A DNA stretch of 64,000 nt from Brachionus plicatilis (GCA_010279815.1 QEOQ01000345.1:43733-107732), one strand, 5' to 3'. Numbered from the stretch's first letter, positions 44,678 to 55,562 are shown. Notes: generated from the letters alone by a model not told the origin. A program made the numbers and translations.

Positions 44678-45640
44678 GGGTGAGGTTTAAAGTCAAATAA
44701 AAATCTGGGAGAAAAAAAAAAATTTTTTTGCCCAACCGATAAAATTATAAAAAAGACTTTATTTCTTCGAAAGTCATACAAAAAATTCTTAAATCTGGTA
44801 AAGTCATATAATAATCGGGTAAAGTCAAACAGGGTAAAGTATAAAATTTTCAAATTTTTTAAGTATTTTGCAAGCCTTTAATTTTAATTTTTCAAAATTA
44901 TTATTTAAGTTTACAACAAAATAAGCTTGCTAAATTGTTTGAAAAAAAAATTTTGAACAAAAGAAAGTCTATTTTTTTAATTTGTTTTTTTTTCTTTAAA
45001 AAGATTTTATTATTGCATCATTTTAAATCTCCCCACCCTCTTTCTTACTTTAAAAAAGAAAAATACTTAGTGAATAGATTTTTAGAACAAGTCATTGATC
45101 TTGAAATAAGCTTTAAGTATAATTTAAAAAATAACTATAAAAACGAGTGAAAAATTTAAAAAAAAATTATAAATTTTTCAAAAATGCCAAAAATATTAAA
45201 ATGGAAATTGATTCAAACTTGTGAAAATCAAAATGTTAATGAAAATAAAAATGCGTTAATTTGAATCAATAAATTCAAAAGCTCCTTGTTTGTTTCCCAA
45301 AGTGGGTAAAATACTGTTGAAAGACTGTGAAAGAGTAATTAAATTGAATAAACTTGAATTGTTAAATGATTCAAATGATGGTTCAAATGACTTATATACT
45401 TTTAAGTATAAACATAAAAATGGAGATATTGATATTGTAGAAATAACAAATGAGGACTGTAGTTGTATTGAATGCAATAAATGTTCTTGTTCACACTATT
45501 TGGATTAAGATATCTGTAGCAATATTTTGGTTGGCTGCGTGATGATAAAAAAAAATACAAAGGTTTAAATTTGGAATCAAAATTTGTAAATAAATCAAAA
45601 AAGAAAGTAGGATGGTATAGCTTAGCTATACCCTTTACCC
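44678..45640 (+). mobile_element. MULE-type element with transposase remnant
   Basis: Left end GGGTGAGGTTTAAAGTCAAA, right end ...CCCTTTACCC, flanked by TTATAAAG (44670-44677) and TAATAAAG (45641-45648), an 8-bp duplication with one mismatch. The uninterrupted site is seen in the duplicated block near 52920. The left 270 bp match the terminal repeats of the element at 59218-60552. Inside is a SWIM-like transposase end. Confidence 0.75.
45187..45590 (+). pseudogene. MULE transposase C-terminal remnant (SWIM-like finger)
   Basis: Reads VGKILLKDCERVIKLNK, YKHKNGDIDIVEIT, CSCIECNKCSCSHYLD, stop, DICSNILVGCVM. Mutator-like transposases end with a SWIM zinc finger (C-x-C...C-x-H) in a CSC..FLD..ICKHL context; here a stop follows LD and the His is Asn, so the finger is dead. 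The rest of the transposase is missing. Its position inside matching MULE ends supports the assignment. Confidence 0.55.
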
Positions 45641-45744
45641 TAATAAAGAAATGTTTTAATTTTTTTAAAATTGGTGGGTCTTAAACAAAAATAATAAAAT
45701 ATCTTGAATCTTTTAAATTTAAATATCCTGAATATAATAAATTT

Positions 45745-46060
45745 TTTCAATTTTGAATTTAAAAATTTTTAAGAAAAATATTGTTAATTCTTCTTAAATA
45801 TAAATACAATATCTATGTATAAAATATTTTAGAATGTTTTAAGTTTAAAATATTTAAGATATTTTAAATTTAAAATATCTTAAATATTTTATACATAGAT
45901 ATTGTATAAAATATATGTATAAAATATTTTAGAATGTTTTAAGTTTAAAATATTTAAGATATTTTAAATTTAAAATATCTTAAATATTTTATACTTAGAT
46001 ATTGTATTTATATTTAATAAGAATTAACAATATTTTTCTTAAAAATTTTTAAATTCAAAT
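45745..46060. repeat. 300-bp near-perfect palindrome before FkbM copy 1
   Basis: AAATTTTTAAGAAAAATATTG...TTCTTAAATATAAATACAAT reads inverted at the far end, with an internal direct duplication of a unit containing TAAAATATTTTAGAATGTTT. It ends about 20 bp before the ATG. The equivalent region before copy 2 is shorter and lacks the inverted arm. Confidence 0.7.
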
Positions 46061-46080
46061 TGAAAAAATAAAACAAAGAC

Positions 46081-47037
46081 ATGATTTTTCTGAATAAATG
46101 TTCAAAACGTCTTAATTATTGTTTGATTTTTCTTTTACTTGTTGTTTTTTTACTAAATCATTTAAAGTCGAATGATGAAAGTATTATTTTAGTAAATGGA
46201 TTAAATGGAAAAAGCCCTTTCAAATACATTGATTTTTCAAAAAATATAAGCGAAAATAAAAAATTTGATTCATTCGAATGTATTGAGTTGAAAAAAATAT
46301 TTGTTTCTCCCGTCTTATGCATCCATGATCCTAAAAGAGACTATACTTCAAATATTATCAAAAGAACCGGGATTAAAGAAGAGAGTATAATTCAGTTTTT
46401 CATGAATTTTTTAAAAGAAAATCCCGAATCACTATTTATAGATATTGGTTCACATGTCGGACTTTATTCTGTATATGCTGGAAAATTTGGACATAAAGTT
46501 ATTGCAGTTGAAGCATTTATAGAAAATATATACAGATTTCATAAGGCAGTAAAAATTAATAATATAACCAACAACATAATACTATTAAATAATGCTATTT
46601 CTGATCAAAAAGGCTTAAACGTTGAAATAAAATATCATAAGAATTTTGGAGAACAATCAATTTTAGGCCAAGAACAATTGAATTCAAGTGTAAATCCTAA
46701 ATCTATAAAAACAATTGTTTTTGATGATTTGCTCGAAATTTTACCCAAGCAATCAAATGGAAAGGAATTCAAATCAGTAGTTTTAAAAATAGATATTGAA
46801 GGCTTTGAGCCATATGCTTTTAAAAAAGCTCAAGCTATTTTCAAAGCTCTTGATTTTAAATTAATAATAATGGAATGGCATCAAATTAAAAAGAATTCTA
46901 AAATTTATCTTAATGATATTTTGAATATGATATCTTTTTTGGAAAGAAATGGTTTATCTCCATATGCAAATGGCAGTTTGTTAGATACAAAAAAATGGTT
47001 AAATTGGCCATTTGATGTTTATTGGATAAAAAAATAA
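46081..47037 (+). CDS. FkbM-type SAM-dependent methyltransferase, membrane-anchored
   Basis: A 318-residue intronless gene. An N-terminal signal anchor (YCLIFLLLVVFLLNHL, residues 13-28) suggests a type II Golgi/ER protein. The SAM-binding motif I is LFIDIGSHVGLYSVYAGKFG, followed by acidic motif II (VIAVEAFIENIYRF), NNIILLNNAIS, VFDDLLEIL and VLKIDIEGFEPYAF, the order of the FkbM family, whose members O-methylate sugars or lipids. Substrate unknown. All motifs are intact. The coding sequence is about as AT-rich as its surroundings. Downstream it shares a long repeat with the LRR unit, so it may be transposon cargo. An origin by horizontal transfer is possible but not shown. Confidence 0.85.
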   Translation: MIFLNKCSKRLNYCLIFLLLVVFLLNHLKSNDESIILVNGLNGKSPFKYIDFSKNISENKKFDSFECIELKKIFVSPVLCIHDPKRDYTSNIIKRTGIKEESIIQFFMNFLKENPESLFIDIGSHVGLYSVYAGKFGHKVIAVEAFIENIYRFHKAVKINNITNNIILLNNAISDQKGLNVEIKYHKNFGEQSILGQEQLNSSVNPKSIKTIVFDDLLEILPKQSNGKEFKSVVLKIDIEGFEPYAFKKAQAIFKALDFKLIIMEWHQIKKNSKIYLNDILNMISFLERNGLSPYANGSLLDTKKWLNWPFDVYWIKK

Positions 47038-47129
47038 TAAATTTTGTTATTAATAAAGAGTTTTGGGAAAATTGAAGTTATGATGTTGCGTCTAATCTTC
47101 AAATAATTGACCTCTAATTTATTTAACAA

Positions 47130-47453
47130 ATATAATTAATAATTAAAATAATTCAGGAAAAGTCTATTTAATATTTCAAATTAATGTCTTTTATATTCAT
47201 TCATTTTAAGCAAATAATAAATTAGAAAACCTTTAATTTTTTGTCTTTAGAAGTTTTTATTAAAATCAATTTAAATAATATAAGCTTATTAATTTTAAAA
47301 AAGGAAATTTTAAAATTTTATATGTGAAAATAACTTGACTTAACATTTCAAGTATTTACTTAGGAGAAAAATTATTTTTTCACTTTTTATTAGAAAAAAT
47401 AATTAGATTGTATGTTATGATCTTTTGATCTTCATCTCAAACTTAAATTTGCC
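47130..47453 (-). repeat. long terminal repeat-like arm downstream of FkbM copy 1
   Basis: Homologous to the right arm of the LRR unit (22853-23231): shared blocks include TCTTTTATATTCATTCA-like sequence, TTGTCTTTAGAAGTTTTTAT, TTAAAATCAATTTAAA, TTGACTTAACATTTCAAGTA and the terminus CATCTCAAACTTAAATTTGC-C. The outer end is the same GGCAAATTTAAGTTTGAG type. No matching left arm was found upstream of the gene. Confidence 0.6.
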
Positions 47454-48237
47454 AAGTTTTATGAATTGAAAAGACGGATAAATGTTAAACCTGCTAAAAA
47501 TTAAACCTGTCAATGTTTTAATTATTATCTTTATGGCATATTTAAAAGAATGAAGTTTTTTTTGCAATTATTTTATATATCTTTCATACGTAATTAATAA
47601 ATTGATTGAATCAAGTTTAATTTAAAATATTCAATAGGGATAAACATTCAGGATAATTCTATTTGGAAACCAGAGTATATTTTTATTTAAATTAATTCAA
47701 ATTTTTTTTCATGTTAAAATTTTAAGTGTAACATCAATTAGGTTTTAATTGATTATTGAATACTTATTAGTATGATCTGATTTATACTCATTTTGTCTAC
47801 TATACTAAACCATTTCTATCAATAACCAATTTAAATCTTATCTCTTTTTTTTTTAATTTTTACATGAAAAAAATTTGATTAAGTTTACTTAATTGTTGTG
47901 TAGTTAAAATTGAATTATAACTTAAAATTGTTTTTGTTAAAAATAAAAATAATATATATAATAATATATCCCTTTCTATCCTAGTGATTTCCTGTACCTT
48001 TTTTAGCAACGGCTTCGACCTGACACAGAGGTAACTGCATCGAGTTGGTCATCTAGACCGCAATTATTAGCCAGTCGAAACCGGTACCCCTATTTTTTTA
48101 TCTTAAGAATGTTTTTACGCAATAATTTTTGGACTATTTGTATAAAAAAAGCTATTTAATTATATTTTTGCCAAAATTTAATCACGATTGGCTAAATAAT
48201 TTAAGTCTGATAAAAGATAAAGAAAATAATTATTCTG
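47454..48237. other. spacer with a short GC-richer island
   Basis: Mostly A/T-rich. About 48005-48095 is markedly richer in G/C (CGGCTTCGACCTGACACAG, GAAACCGGTACCCC); no open frame, tRNA or known element is recognised in it. Confidence 0.4.
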
Positions 48238-48420
48238 ATGAACAATTTCAGTGCACCACGACCGCTACATTGCGCTCAATCGTTCAGCTCAGCTAAATTA
48301 AAAGGCATGGCTCTCGTCAGCATCATGTCCACTGAGTACATGGACGAGCTGAATCGAATGCTCGTCACCATATTCGATGCCAAACGACTTGTGTTTAACC
48401 CGAATGTTCATGAAAGAAGT
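48238..48420 (+). pseudogene. neurofibromin-like RasGAP fragment 1
   Basis: Reads KGMALVSIMSTEYMDELNRM, then LVTIFDAKRLVF. This matches the start of the RasGAP domain of neurofibromin (M-A-L-A-N-V...DELARVLVTLFD). After about residue 55 the similarity stops (NPNVHERSGSG). The frame is open from ATG 48238, but the domain is far too short to work and no splice partners were found. It is an exon-sized piece, clearly richer in GC than its flanks. Confidence 0.55.
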
Positions 48421-48459
48421 GGAAGTGGTCGACTGCTATCAGATCATATTCTTCTAATG

Positions 48460-48556
48460 ATGCGCAAAATCTCTGCAAAGTGCATTGCGCTTCAACACAT
48501 TGAAATCAAATTTCTGCTTAATTTGCAGAGTTTTGCGGATCTTGATAAATGATGCA
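48460..48556. repeat. foldback core remnant
   Basis: AAAATCTCTGCAAAGTGCAT and inverted AATTTGCAGAGTTTTGCGGA form a hairpin of about 90 bp with the tip motif shared by the other foldbacks of this window. Confidence 0.45.
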
Positions 48557-49871
48557 AATTTGAAAGTTGCACAATTTCGTAATCAGGAAACTAATTTTAA
48601 ACTTATAGAAAAAATTTTTCTCTTTTTTTATTATTTTTTTCGGTTCTTTACAAAACCTGAGTATGCATGATTGGATTTTTGTATAAGCTCAATTAGATGC
48701 CTGCCACCAGGAATATCAAAATCTAGTCATAATTTAAGAAAAAAAAATTATTTAAAATTTTTTAAGCTGATAAATTTTATTAAAATAACTTACAAACTTT
48801 ATTTTATTTCTTAAAAATAAACTCAAAAATTTAATATTTTGAATTTCTTGTTGGAGAATATTGATAATTTTTACAAAAACCTATCAATTTTTTTGTTCAA
48901 ACAAGTTTTATGATTAATCTTTGTTTCAAGAAAAATCCTTATTTATTCAAAGTTTAATTTCATAATTTTGAAAATCAATTTCATTGAAGAAATGAAGCGT
49001 TAAACTTCTCTCAAATAATAAATTTTAAATACAATACTTAAGACATAATTTACAAAAATCGATATTTAAAGAATGCTCATTTTTATTAATTCATTTTTAA
49101 AAAGTCTAAATAATTAAATTCACAGAAAGATTTGTTTCTAAATAAACTTATTATCTCAATTAAAGAATAAAATCTTTAATTTAATAATTTGATTCAAATT
49201 TATTTATAAATTCATCATATTTGAAAAGAAATTGAATTGAACAAATAATGTTAAGTATAAATATAAAAACACGTAAAACTAATCAAATCATATCAAAAAA
49301 AAACAATCGTTATGAGAGAGTCACTCAAAAAGGTTTGTATAAGAAATTTGCTTTCTGATAAATTATTAATATTATTCTAGAAAACTTGACGCCAGAGTTC
49401 TAAAGAGAGATATTACTAAGTTTACCTTTAAAGATTCTCGGTTGGTGCCCCTGGCGCATGGCGTCTAATTGAGCTTTGAGAAAAAACAAATCCTCCTTTC
49501 CTTGTTTTTGTCGATGAAATGATTCAAAGATGAATCATCCATGAAGACATCGTTTTTAGCTTTACTGGGATTAACATTAATCTCGGATTAACCACTCTAA
49601 GAATAAAGCCGAAATCCAACTTTTTTTCAATTAGAGTTAATTACATTGTTTCTTTATTATAACAATTAAAATAAAATTAGCTAGAAAATACCCTAAATAT
49701 GAAATATTTTCCAAAAACAAAGTTCAAATTTAACTTTTGCTCTCATAAAAAAAAAAATTTAAAAAAATTATCTAGTAAATTTTGAAATAGAATATAAGTC
49801 AAATTTAGACTTTTTCTATTATTTGAACCTTACTCTTAGTGTTTTTTTGCTTTTTTCCTCTCTGGTATTCG
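48557..49871. other. spacer up to the assembly gap
   Basis: A/T-rich, with a GC-richer, coding-like segment on the minus strand at about 49430-49510 (KEDLFFLKAQLDAMRQGHQP in one frame, followed by a donor-like GTAAAC) and an inverted repeat at 49585-49705. Confidence 0.4.
49585..49705. repeat. inverted repeat partner of 55750-55865
   Basis: TTAGAGTTAATTACATTGTTTC and ATTAGCTAGAAAATACCCTA recur as reverse complement at 55750-55865 with moderate divergence. Nature unknown. Confidence 0.5.
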
Positions 49872-50687
49872 NNNNNNNNNNNNNNNNNNNNNNNNNNNNN
49901 NNNNNNNNNNNNNNNNNNNNNNNNNNNNNNNNNNNNNNNNNNNNNNNNNNNNNNNNNNNNNNNNNNNNNNNNNNNNNNNNNNNNNNNNNNNNNNNNNNNN
50001 NNNNNNNNNNNNNNNNNNNNNNNNNNNNNNNNNNNNNNNNNNNNNNNNNNNNNNNNNNNNNNNNNNNNNNNNNNNNNNNNNNNNNNNNNNNNNNNNNNNN
50101 NNNNNNNNNNNNNNNNNNNNNNNNNNNNNNNNNNNNNNNNNNNNNNNNNNNNNNNNNNNNNNNNNNNNNNNNNNNNNNNNNNNNNNNNNNNNNNNNNNNN
50201 NNNNNNNNNNNNNNNNNNNNNNNNNNNNNNNNNNNNNNNNNNNNNNNNNNNNNNNNNNNNNNNNNNNNNNNNNNNNNNNNNNNNNNNNNNNNNNNNNNNN
50301 NNNNNNNNNNNNNNNNNNNNNNNNNNNNNNNNNNNNNNNNNNNNNNNNNNNNNNNNNNNNNNNNNNNNNNNNNNNNNNNNNNNNNNNNNNNNNNNNNNNN
50401 NNNNNNNNNNNNNNNNNNNNNNNNNNNNNNNNNNNNNNNNNNNNNNNNNNNNNNNNNNNNNNNNNNNNNNNNNNNNNNNNNNNNNNNNNNNNNNNNNNNN
50501 NNNNNNNNNNNNNNNNNNNNNNNNNNNNNNNNNNNNNNNNNNNNNNNNNNNNNNNNNNNNNNNNNNNNNNNNNNNNNNNNNNNNNNNNNNNNNNNNNNNN
50601 NNNNNNNNNNNNNNNNNNNNNNNNNNNNNNNNNNNNNNNNNNNNNNNNNNNNNNNNNNNNNNNNNNNNNNNNNNNNNNNNNNNNNNN
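49872..50687. other. assembly gap
   Basis: 816 undetermined bases. Frames running through it have no meaning. It separates the two FkbM blocks. Confidence 1.
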
Positions 50688-50970
50688 ATTATCTTAAACT
50701 TTTATTATTTTATTTTCTTATCACCTCCTTTTATTCAGCTTTGCAGTCCAAAATTCTGGCCGCCAAGATGACCGGCCAAATGACCGCTAAAAACAGTCCG
50801 TGTAATGGACCTGACTTGGGCTTTTTTTTTTTAAAGTACTTTACTAATAATACTACTACTACTACTTTACTATTAAACACCAGACAACATCCTGTGTGTA
50901 TGGTATCTGAGACTTCAAGCCGACCAAAAAGATCGAATCTTAATACTGATCAGAACCCTGTCGATGCTCG

Positions 50971-51276
50971 TTGGGTCAGAATGGCTCGTTGAGTATGATT
51001 GGTTTAGAAGATCTTGAATGGATTGTCAAATCGAAAGATAAAGTGATTAAGGAACTATTTAAAAAAATTGAGAATTATGGTCAGAAAATAGAAAAACTAA
51101 CAAAGAGAGTGCAACTTGAGAGTACAGATAACGAAAAGTTCAATGAAAGCGCGACACAGCTTGCTGAGCAAACGGTACAGACTGAAGCGAAGTTGAATGA
51201 GCGAATTTCTGTACTAGAGTCTAAACTGATTGTTCTAAATCGAGACTGGATAGAACAGAGAGCGAGAGAAGATTAG
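50971..51276 (+). pseudogene. LINE ORF1-like coiled-coil fragment
   Basis: A 101-codon frame with heptad-like Leu/Ile spacing and many Lys/Glu (IKELFKKIENYGQKIEKLTK, LNERISVLESKLIVL), as in the coiled-coil part of LINE ORF1 proteins. No RNA-binding or zinc motif is visible, and it runs out at a stop followed by a purine-rich stretch. The link to the LINE rests on position. Confidence 0.4.
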
Positions 51277-51659
51277 AGAAGGAGCTGAGAGAAAGAAGAG
51301 AAGTACTCAACAAGGAGGAAGGGAGTAAGAATGAAGGGCGGCATTACAGGTGGGTCATCCGAGGAAATGAGAATCGAAGAATTAAACAAATGTCAACTAT
51401 CACTGCAGATAAGTAGTAATTTCATTGTTAAGAAGAAAAATAGAAAGACTAAGAAGAATTCAATAAAAATAATTGGGTAAATAATGATACTGAAATAGTT
51501 AGGGGTAGAGGTAGATCTTTTTCTAACCTGGAAAATGAAATTCCTGGGACCAACTAATGATTTACCTTCAAGAAAATAATCTTCTAATTGGAAGTCAACA
51601 TGGATTTGTTTCAAAGAAAGTATGTTTAACAAATCGAAAAACTTGAAACGCTTGAAATG

Positions 51660-52471
51660 ATTACTACTGAGTTGGCAAAAGGTAACAGTATGGATGAAAT
51701 ACGATTACACTTCTCAAAGGCTTTTGATACTGTACCGCATCAACGACTTCTTCATAAACTCCGTGGTTATTGGTAAGGTGAGAAAATAGTATGGTGGTTC
51801 GAAGACTTTTTGAGTATGAGGACTCAGCGAGTTGTTCTTGGTGATGGAGTTTCTAGATGGTCAGAGGTTCTTGGTGAAGTTCCGCAAGTGTCTTTTTTTG
51901 GACCCCTGCTATTTTTTCTGTACATAATGACCTATCTGACTGTGTTTCAAATAGAATGGAATTGTATGCAGATGACTCTAAAATACTCGGCAAAGTTAAC
52001 TAAGTGTATGAGAGAGCGGTGTTACATAAAGACCTGGGTGCAGTCTGTCAATGGATAGAGATTTGGCGTATGGGACTGTGAGCTGATAAATGTAAAGTGA
52101 TGCATTTCGGCAGACTAAATGCGAAATTAGGACAGACCAAGCTAAATGAAAGAAGAGTAAGAGGGGACTTGATTGAAATGTACAAATTAGTGAATGGAAT
52201 AGAAAAGGTAGGCCTGGTCGAGAATCTGAATGTGAAAAGATCAGAAATCAAGGGTCCAGTCGGGGCGTTAAGAGGAAATAGCACCAGAGTCCAGAGAGAA
52301 AGTTTCCCAGCTCAAATTAGAAATGATTTTGCAGCTGCAGTAAGTGCCAGACATGTATTTTTCTCAAACAGAGTAGTTCCGCATTGGAATAAGTTGCCAG
52401 AAAATGTGGTGAAATCTAGACCAACCGCTAATTTTAAAATAGCTTTAGATAACTTCAATAGAATCGGCTGA
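51660..52471 (+). pseudogene. LINE reverse transcriptase, broken
   Basis: Across several shifts it reads HFSKAFDTVPHQRLLHKLRG, WFEDFLSMRTQRVVL, VPQVSFFGPLLFFLY, then ELYADDSKILGK with catalytic YADD, and finally LIEMYKLVNGIEKV and FFSNRVVPHWNKLPENVV. The palm (SKAFD, YADD) and the C-terminal signature are clear. Multiple stops and frameshifts make it inactive. Confidence 0.7.
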
Positions 52472-52599
52472 TACAGCTCTACACGGCCAATCGGCGGTGA
52501 TGGGCTCAGACTCTCTACATATTTGGTGTCGAAGCAAGAAATCCTACTACTACTACTAAAGAATAAATCATTTAATAATATAAATTTTTATATGTCTTA

Positions 52600-54526
52600 A
52601 ATAGAGACAAGAATCTCAATTAAAACAAAATACAGTCTCAAATACAATCAGCTTCTTTTATTTGTGGTTACCTTTATCTTAGAAAATTCAGAGGTATATG
52701 ATTGTAGTAGCAAATATTTACATTGATTCTCACAAATCCTAAATATAATAAGATAAGAAAATTGCTAATTTTGCATTGAGGGAGAAGTTAAATAGCTAAA
52801 TATCCTAAATGAATAAATTAAGTAATTTTTTTCTAGAACTAGATCAAGATATTTAAAAATTAAAAAAAAAATAGTTTTTTTTATCACTGATCGACCATTT
52901 TTTCTATGACACATGGTCCTTATTAAGAAATTTTATAATTTTTTAAATTTGATGGGTCTTAAACAAAAATAATAAAATATCTTAAATATTTTAAACTTTA
53001 AATTTCTTAAATATTTTAAACTTTAAATATTTTAAATATTTTAAACTTAAAATATCCTAAATATTTTAAAATTAAAATATTCTTAAATATTTTATACTTA
53101 GATTTTGTATTTCTATTTAAGGAGAATTAATAGGATTTTTCTTAAAATTTTTAAATTCAAAATTGAAAAATTAAAACAAAGACATGATTTTTCTGAATAG
53201 ATGTTCAAAACGTCTTAATTATTGTTTGATTTTTGTTATACTTATTGTTTTTTTACTAAATCATTTTAAGTCGAATGATGAAAATATTATTTTAATAAAT
53301 GGATTAGATGCAAAAAGCCCTTTCAAATACATTGATTTTTCAGAAAAAATATGCGAAAATAAAAAATTTGATTCATTCGAATGTATTGAGTTGATGAAAA
53401 TATTTTTTTCTCCCGTCTTATGCATCCATGATCCTAAAAGAGACTATACTTCAAATATTATAAAAAGAACCGGGATTAAAGAAGAGAGTATAATTCAGTT
53501 TTTCATGAATTTTTTAAAAGAAAATCCCGAATCACTATTTATAGATATTGGTTCACATGTCGGACTTTATTCTGTATATGCTGGAAAATTTGGACATAAA
53601 GTTATTGCAGTTGAAGCATTTATAGAAAATATATACAGATTCCATAAGGCAGTAAAAATTAATAATATAACCAACAACATAATACTATTAAATAATGCTA
53701 TTCCTGATCAAAAAGGCTTAAACGTTGAAATAAAATATCATAAGAATTTTGGAGAACAATCAATTTTAGGCCAAGAACAATTGAATTCAAGTGTAAATCC
53801 TAAATCTATAAAAACAATTGTTTTTGATGATTTGCTCGAAATTTTACCCTAGCAATCAAATGGAAAGGACTTCAAATCAGTAGTTCTAAAAATAGATATT
53901 GAAGGCTTTGAGCCATATGCTTTTAAAAAAGCTCAAGCTATTTTCAAAGCTCTTGATTTTAAATTAATAATAATGGAATGGCATCAAATTAAAAAGAATT
54001 CTAAAATTTATCTTAATGATATTTTGAAAATGATATCTTTTTTGGAAAGAAATGGTTTATCTCCATATGCAAATGGCAGTTTGTTAGATACAAAAAAATG
54101 GTTAAGTTGGCCATTTGATGTATATTGGATAAAAAAATAATAAATTATGTTATAAATAGAGAGTTTTGGAAAAATTGAAGTTTTTATGTTACGTCTAATA
54201 ATGTTTCAGCTTCAAATTGACATCTTGAAATGATTGACCTCTAATTTATTTAACAAATATAATTAATAATTAAAATAAATCAGAAAAGTTAATTTAATAT
54301 TTCAAATGAATATCTTTTATATTCATTCATTTTAAACAATAAATTAGAAAACCTTAAATTTTTTGTATTCAGAAGTTTTCATTAAAATCAATTTAAAAAA
54401 TATAAGCTTATTAATTTTAAAAAAGGAAATTTTAAAATTTTATGAAAATAACTTGACCTAACATTTCAAGTTATTACTTGGGAGAAAAATTATTTATTCA
54501 CTTTTTATTAGAAAAAATAATTAGAT
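52600..54526 (+). repeat. FkbM-gene block, copy 2
   Basis: Parallel to 44395-47405 without the MULE insertion. It ends abruptly at ATAATTAGAT, where a RasGAP fragment begins, so the last 47 bp of the terminal repeat seen in copy 1 are missing. Confidence 0.85.
53184..54139 (+). pseudogene. FkbM methyltransferase copy 2, one nonsense change
   Basis: Same length and frame as the intact gene at 46081. An AAG (Lys) codon in the DLLEILPK stretch is TAG near 53850, cutting the protein after 222 residues, before the conserved IDIEGFEPYAF motif. The frame beyond the stop is open to the normal TAA (about 54137-54139), with few other changes. The anchor and SAM motif I are intact. A recent loss; if the stop were a sequencing error the gene would be functional. 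Confidence 0.8.
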
Positions 54527-54622
54527 CACCCAATTACTGCAACAAGGCACCGAGTTCAACACTCTGTGGGTGAAATTGTGCTGGCCGATAGTTTCGAACG
54601 GCTCATCGACCTGATTACCAGC
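54527..54622 (+). pseudogene. neurofibromin-like RasGAP fragment 2
   Basis: Reads ITATRHRVQHSVGEIVLADS and FERLIDLIT, the segment just before the start of the neurofibromin RasGAP core. It is an exact or near-exact copy of 55563-55658. After ACCAG the sequence turns into A/T-rich DNA. Confidence 0.55.
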
Positions 54623-54744
54623 TGTAAAAATGTTAGTTTTATTTTAGTAAAAATGATTTTATATTATAATATTTTTTTTTGCTTTTCATTTTCAATCATT
54701 ATTTAAAGAGTTTTATTTTAATAAAAACTTTTAACAAAATAAAT

Positions 54745-55476
54745 GAATTCACCTCAGTCGAATCAGCGAAGACCAGGACGTCCATGAGGAACTAGAAATC
54801 TTAGGAATCGAAGTCATGGTATAGAACGAGGAACTAATAATTCAATTTGTTCCAGTCTAATTTAGTTCAACATATAGATTTACAGCACGCTGAGTTAAGC
54901 GACTGGTTAGATGCATTTAGACGCTGGACAAAAAGAGGAAAAAAAATTGAAAACTTTTCTGAAAAAGAAATTCTTATTGTTAAATACTTTCTTACTTCTA
55001 ACAATGCAGTAAGACAATTAAAAAATAAATATTTAAGGGCTCTTATAGGTCTAAATTTGCCTCATCCAAACTCTTTTTCTAAATCAATATTGCCGCGAGT
55101 TTTAAAATTGTTAAAAATTGAAATTGAAAAAAAACTTAGGGAAGCTAATTCAGTGTGTCTTGTGACCGACAATTGGACTGATATTGGGATGAAAAACTTT
55201 TTAGCACTTTGCGCTTCAATGACATACAGCAATTTTAAAAAGGAATTAAGAGTGATTGGTATGATAGAGTTAAATGGTAATTCAAATTCTGAAAGTATTA
55301 AAGAAGCTATAGAGATCATTGCAAATGGTTATGATTTTGATAAAAAGAAAATTACAGGAGTTGTTTGTGATTCGGCATCATATCTTGTTAGGCTCTTTAG
55401 ACAAAATGAAAATTATTTATTCGATATGAATACAGAGATTGAATATGGATATGTATATAAATTAATAAATAAATGA
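54745..55476 (+). pseudogene. hAT transposase fragment with AT-hook
   Basis: Upstream part: NQRRPGRP, a TGA in place of the expected Arg codon, then GTRNLRNRS, an AT-hook-like motif. From about 54850 a clean frame reads IENFSEKEILIVKYFLTSNN, SVCLVTDNWTD (first catalytic Asp region of the hAT RNase H fold), FLALCASMTYSNF and ITGVVCDSA (second Asp). The frame ends after about 200 residues, before the C-terminal dimerisation domain, so only the N-terminal half of the transposase is present. It is flanked on both sides by the same RasGAP fragment. Confidence 0.7.
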
Positions 55477-55562
55477 ATTTAAAATTTTTTACTAATTATT
55501 TATAAATAAAATAATTTATGTATAAATCAAAAAAATATTTTTAAATATTTTTTAATTTAATC

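Larger units (their letters stand above)
44395..47405 (+). repeat. FkbM-gene block duplicated at about 52600-54526 (copy 1)
   Basis: The upstream flank (AATCAGCTTCTTTTATTTGTGG, ...ATCACTGATCGACCATTTTT), the gene and the downstream flank recur in the same order. Copy 1 alone carries a MULE insertion (44678-45640) and an enlarged palindrome before the gene. Confidence 0.85.
50971..52556 (+). mobile_element. decayed L2/CR1-like LINE with (CTA)n tail
   Basis: Starts near or before the ORF1-like frame at 50971-51276, continues through a broken reverse transcriptase (about 51660-52471) and ends in CCTACTACTACTACTA at about 52540-52556. A second (TAC)n run at 50857-50873 may be the tail of another copy. 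The 3' part is the family found as a short insertion at 36688-37036. Confidence 0.6.

Noticed and set aside
44626..44853. ORF with FLYDF-type repeats (also at 59147-59398 and 60369-60746)
   Set aside because: It is translation of the MULE terminal repeat; the repeats are AAAGTCATA units, not a protein domain.
49823..50992. A 389-codon open frame spanning the gap
   Set aside because: It is almost entirely undetermined bases; only the short ends are real and they are not coding.
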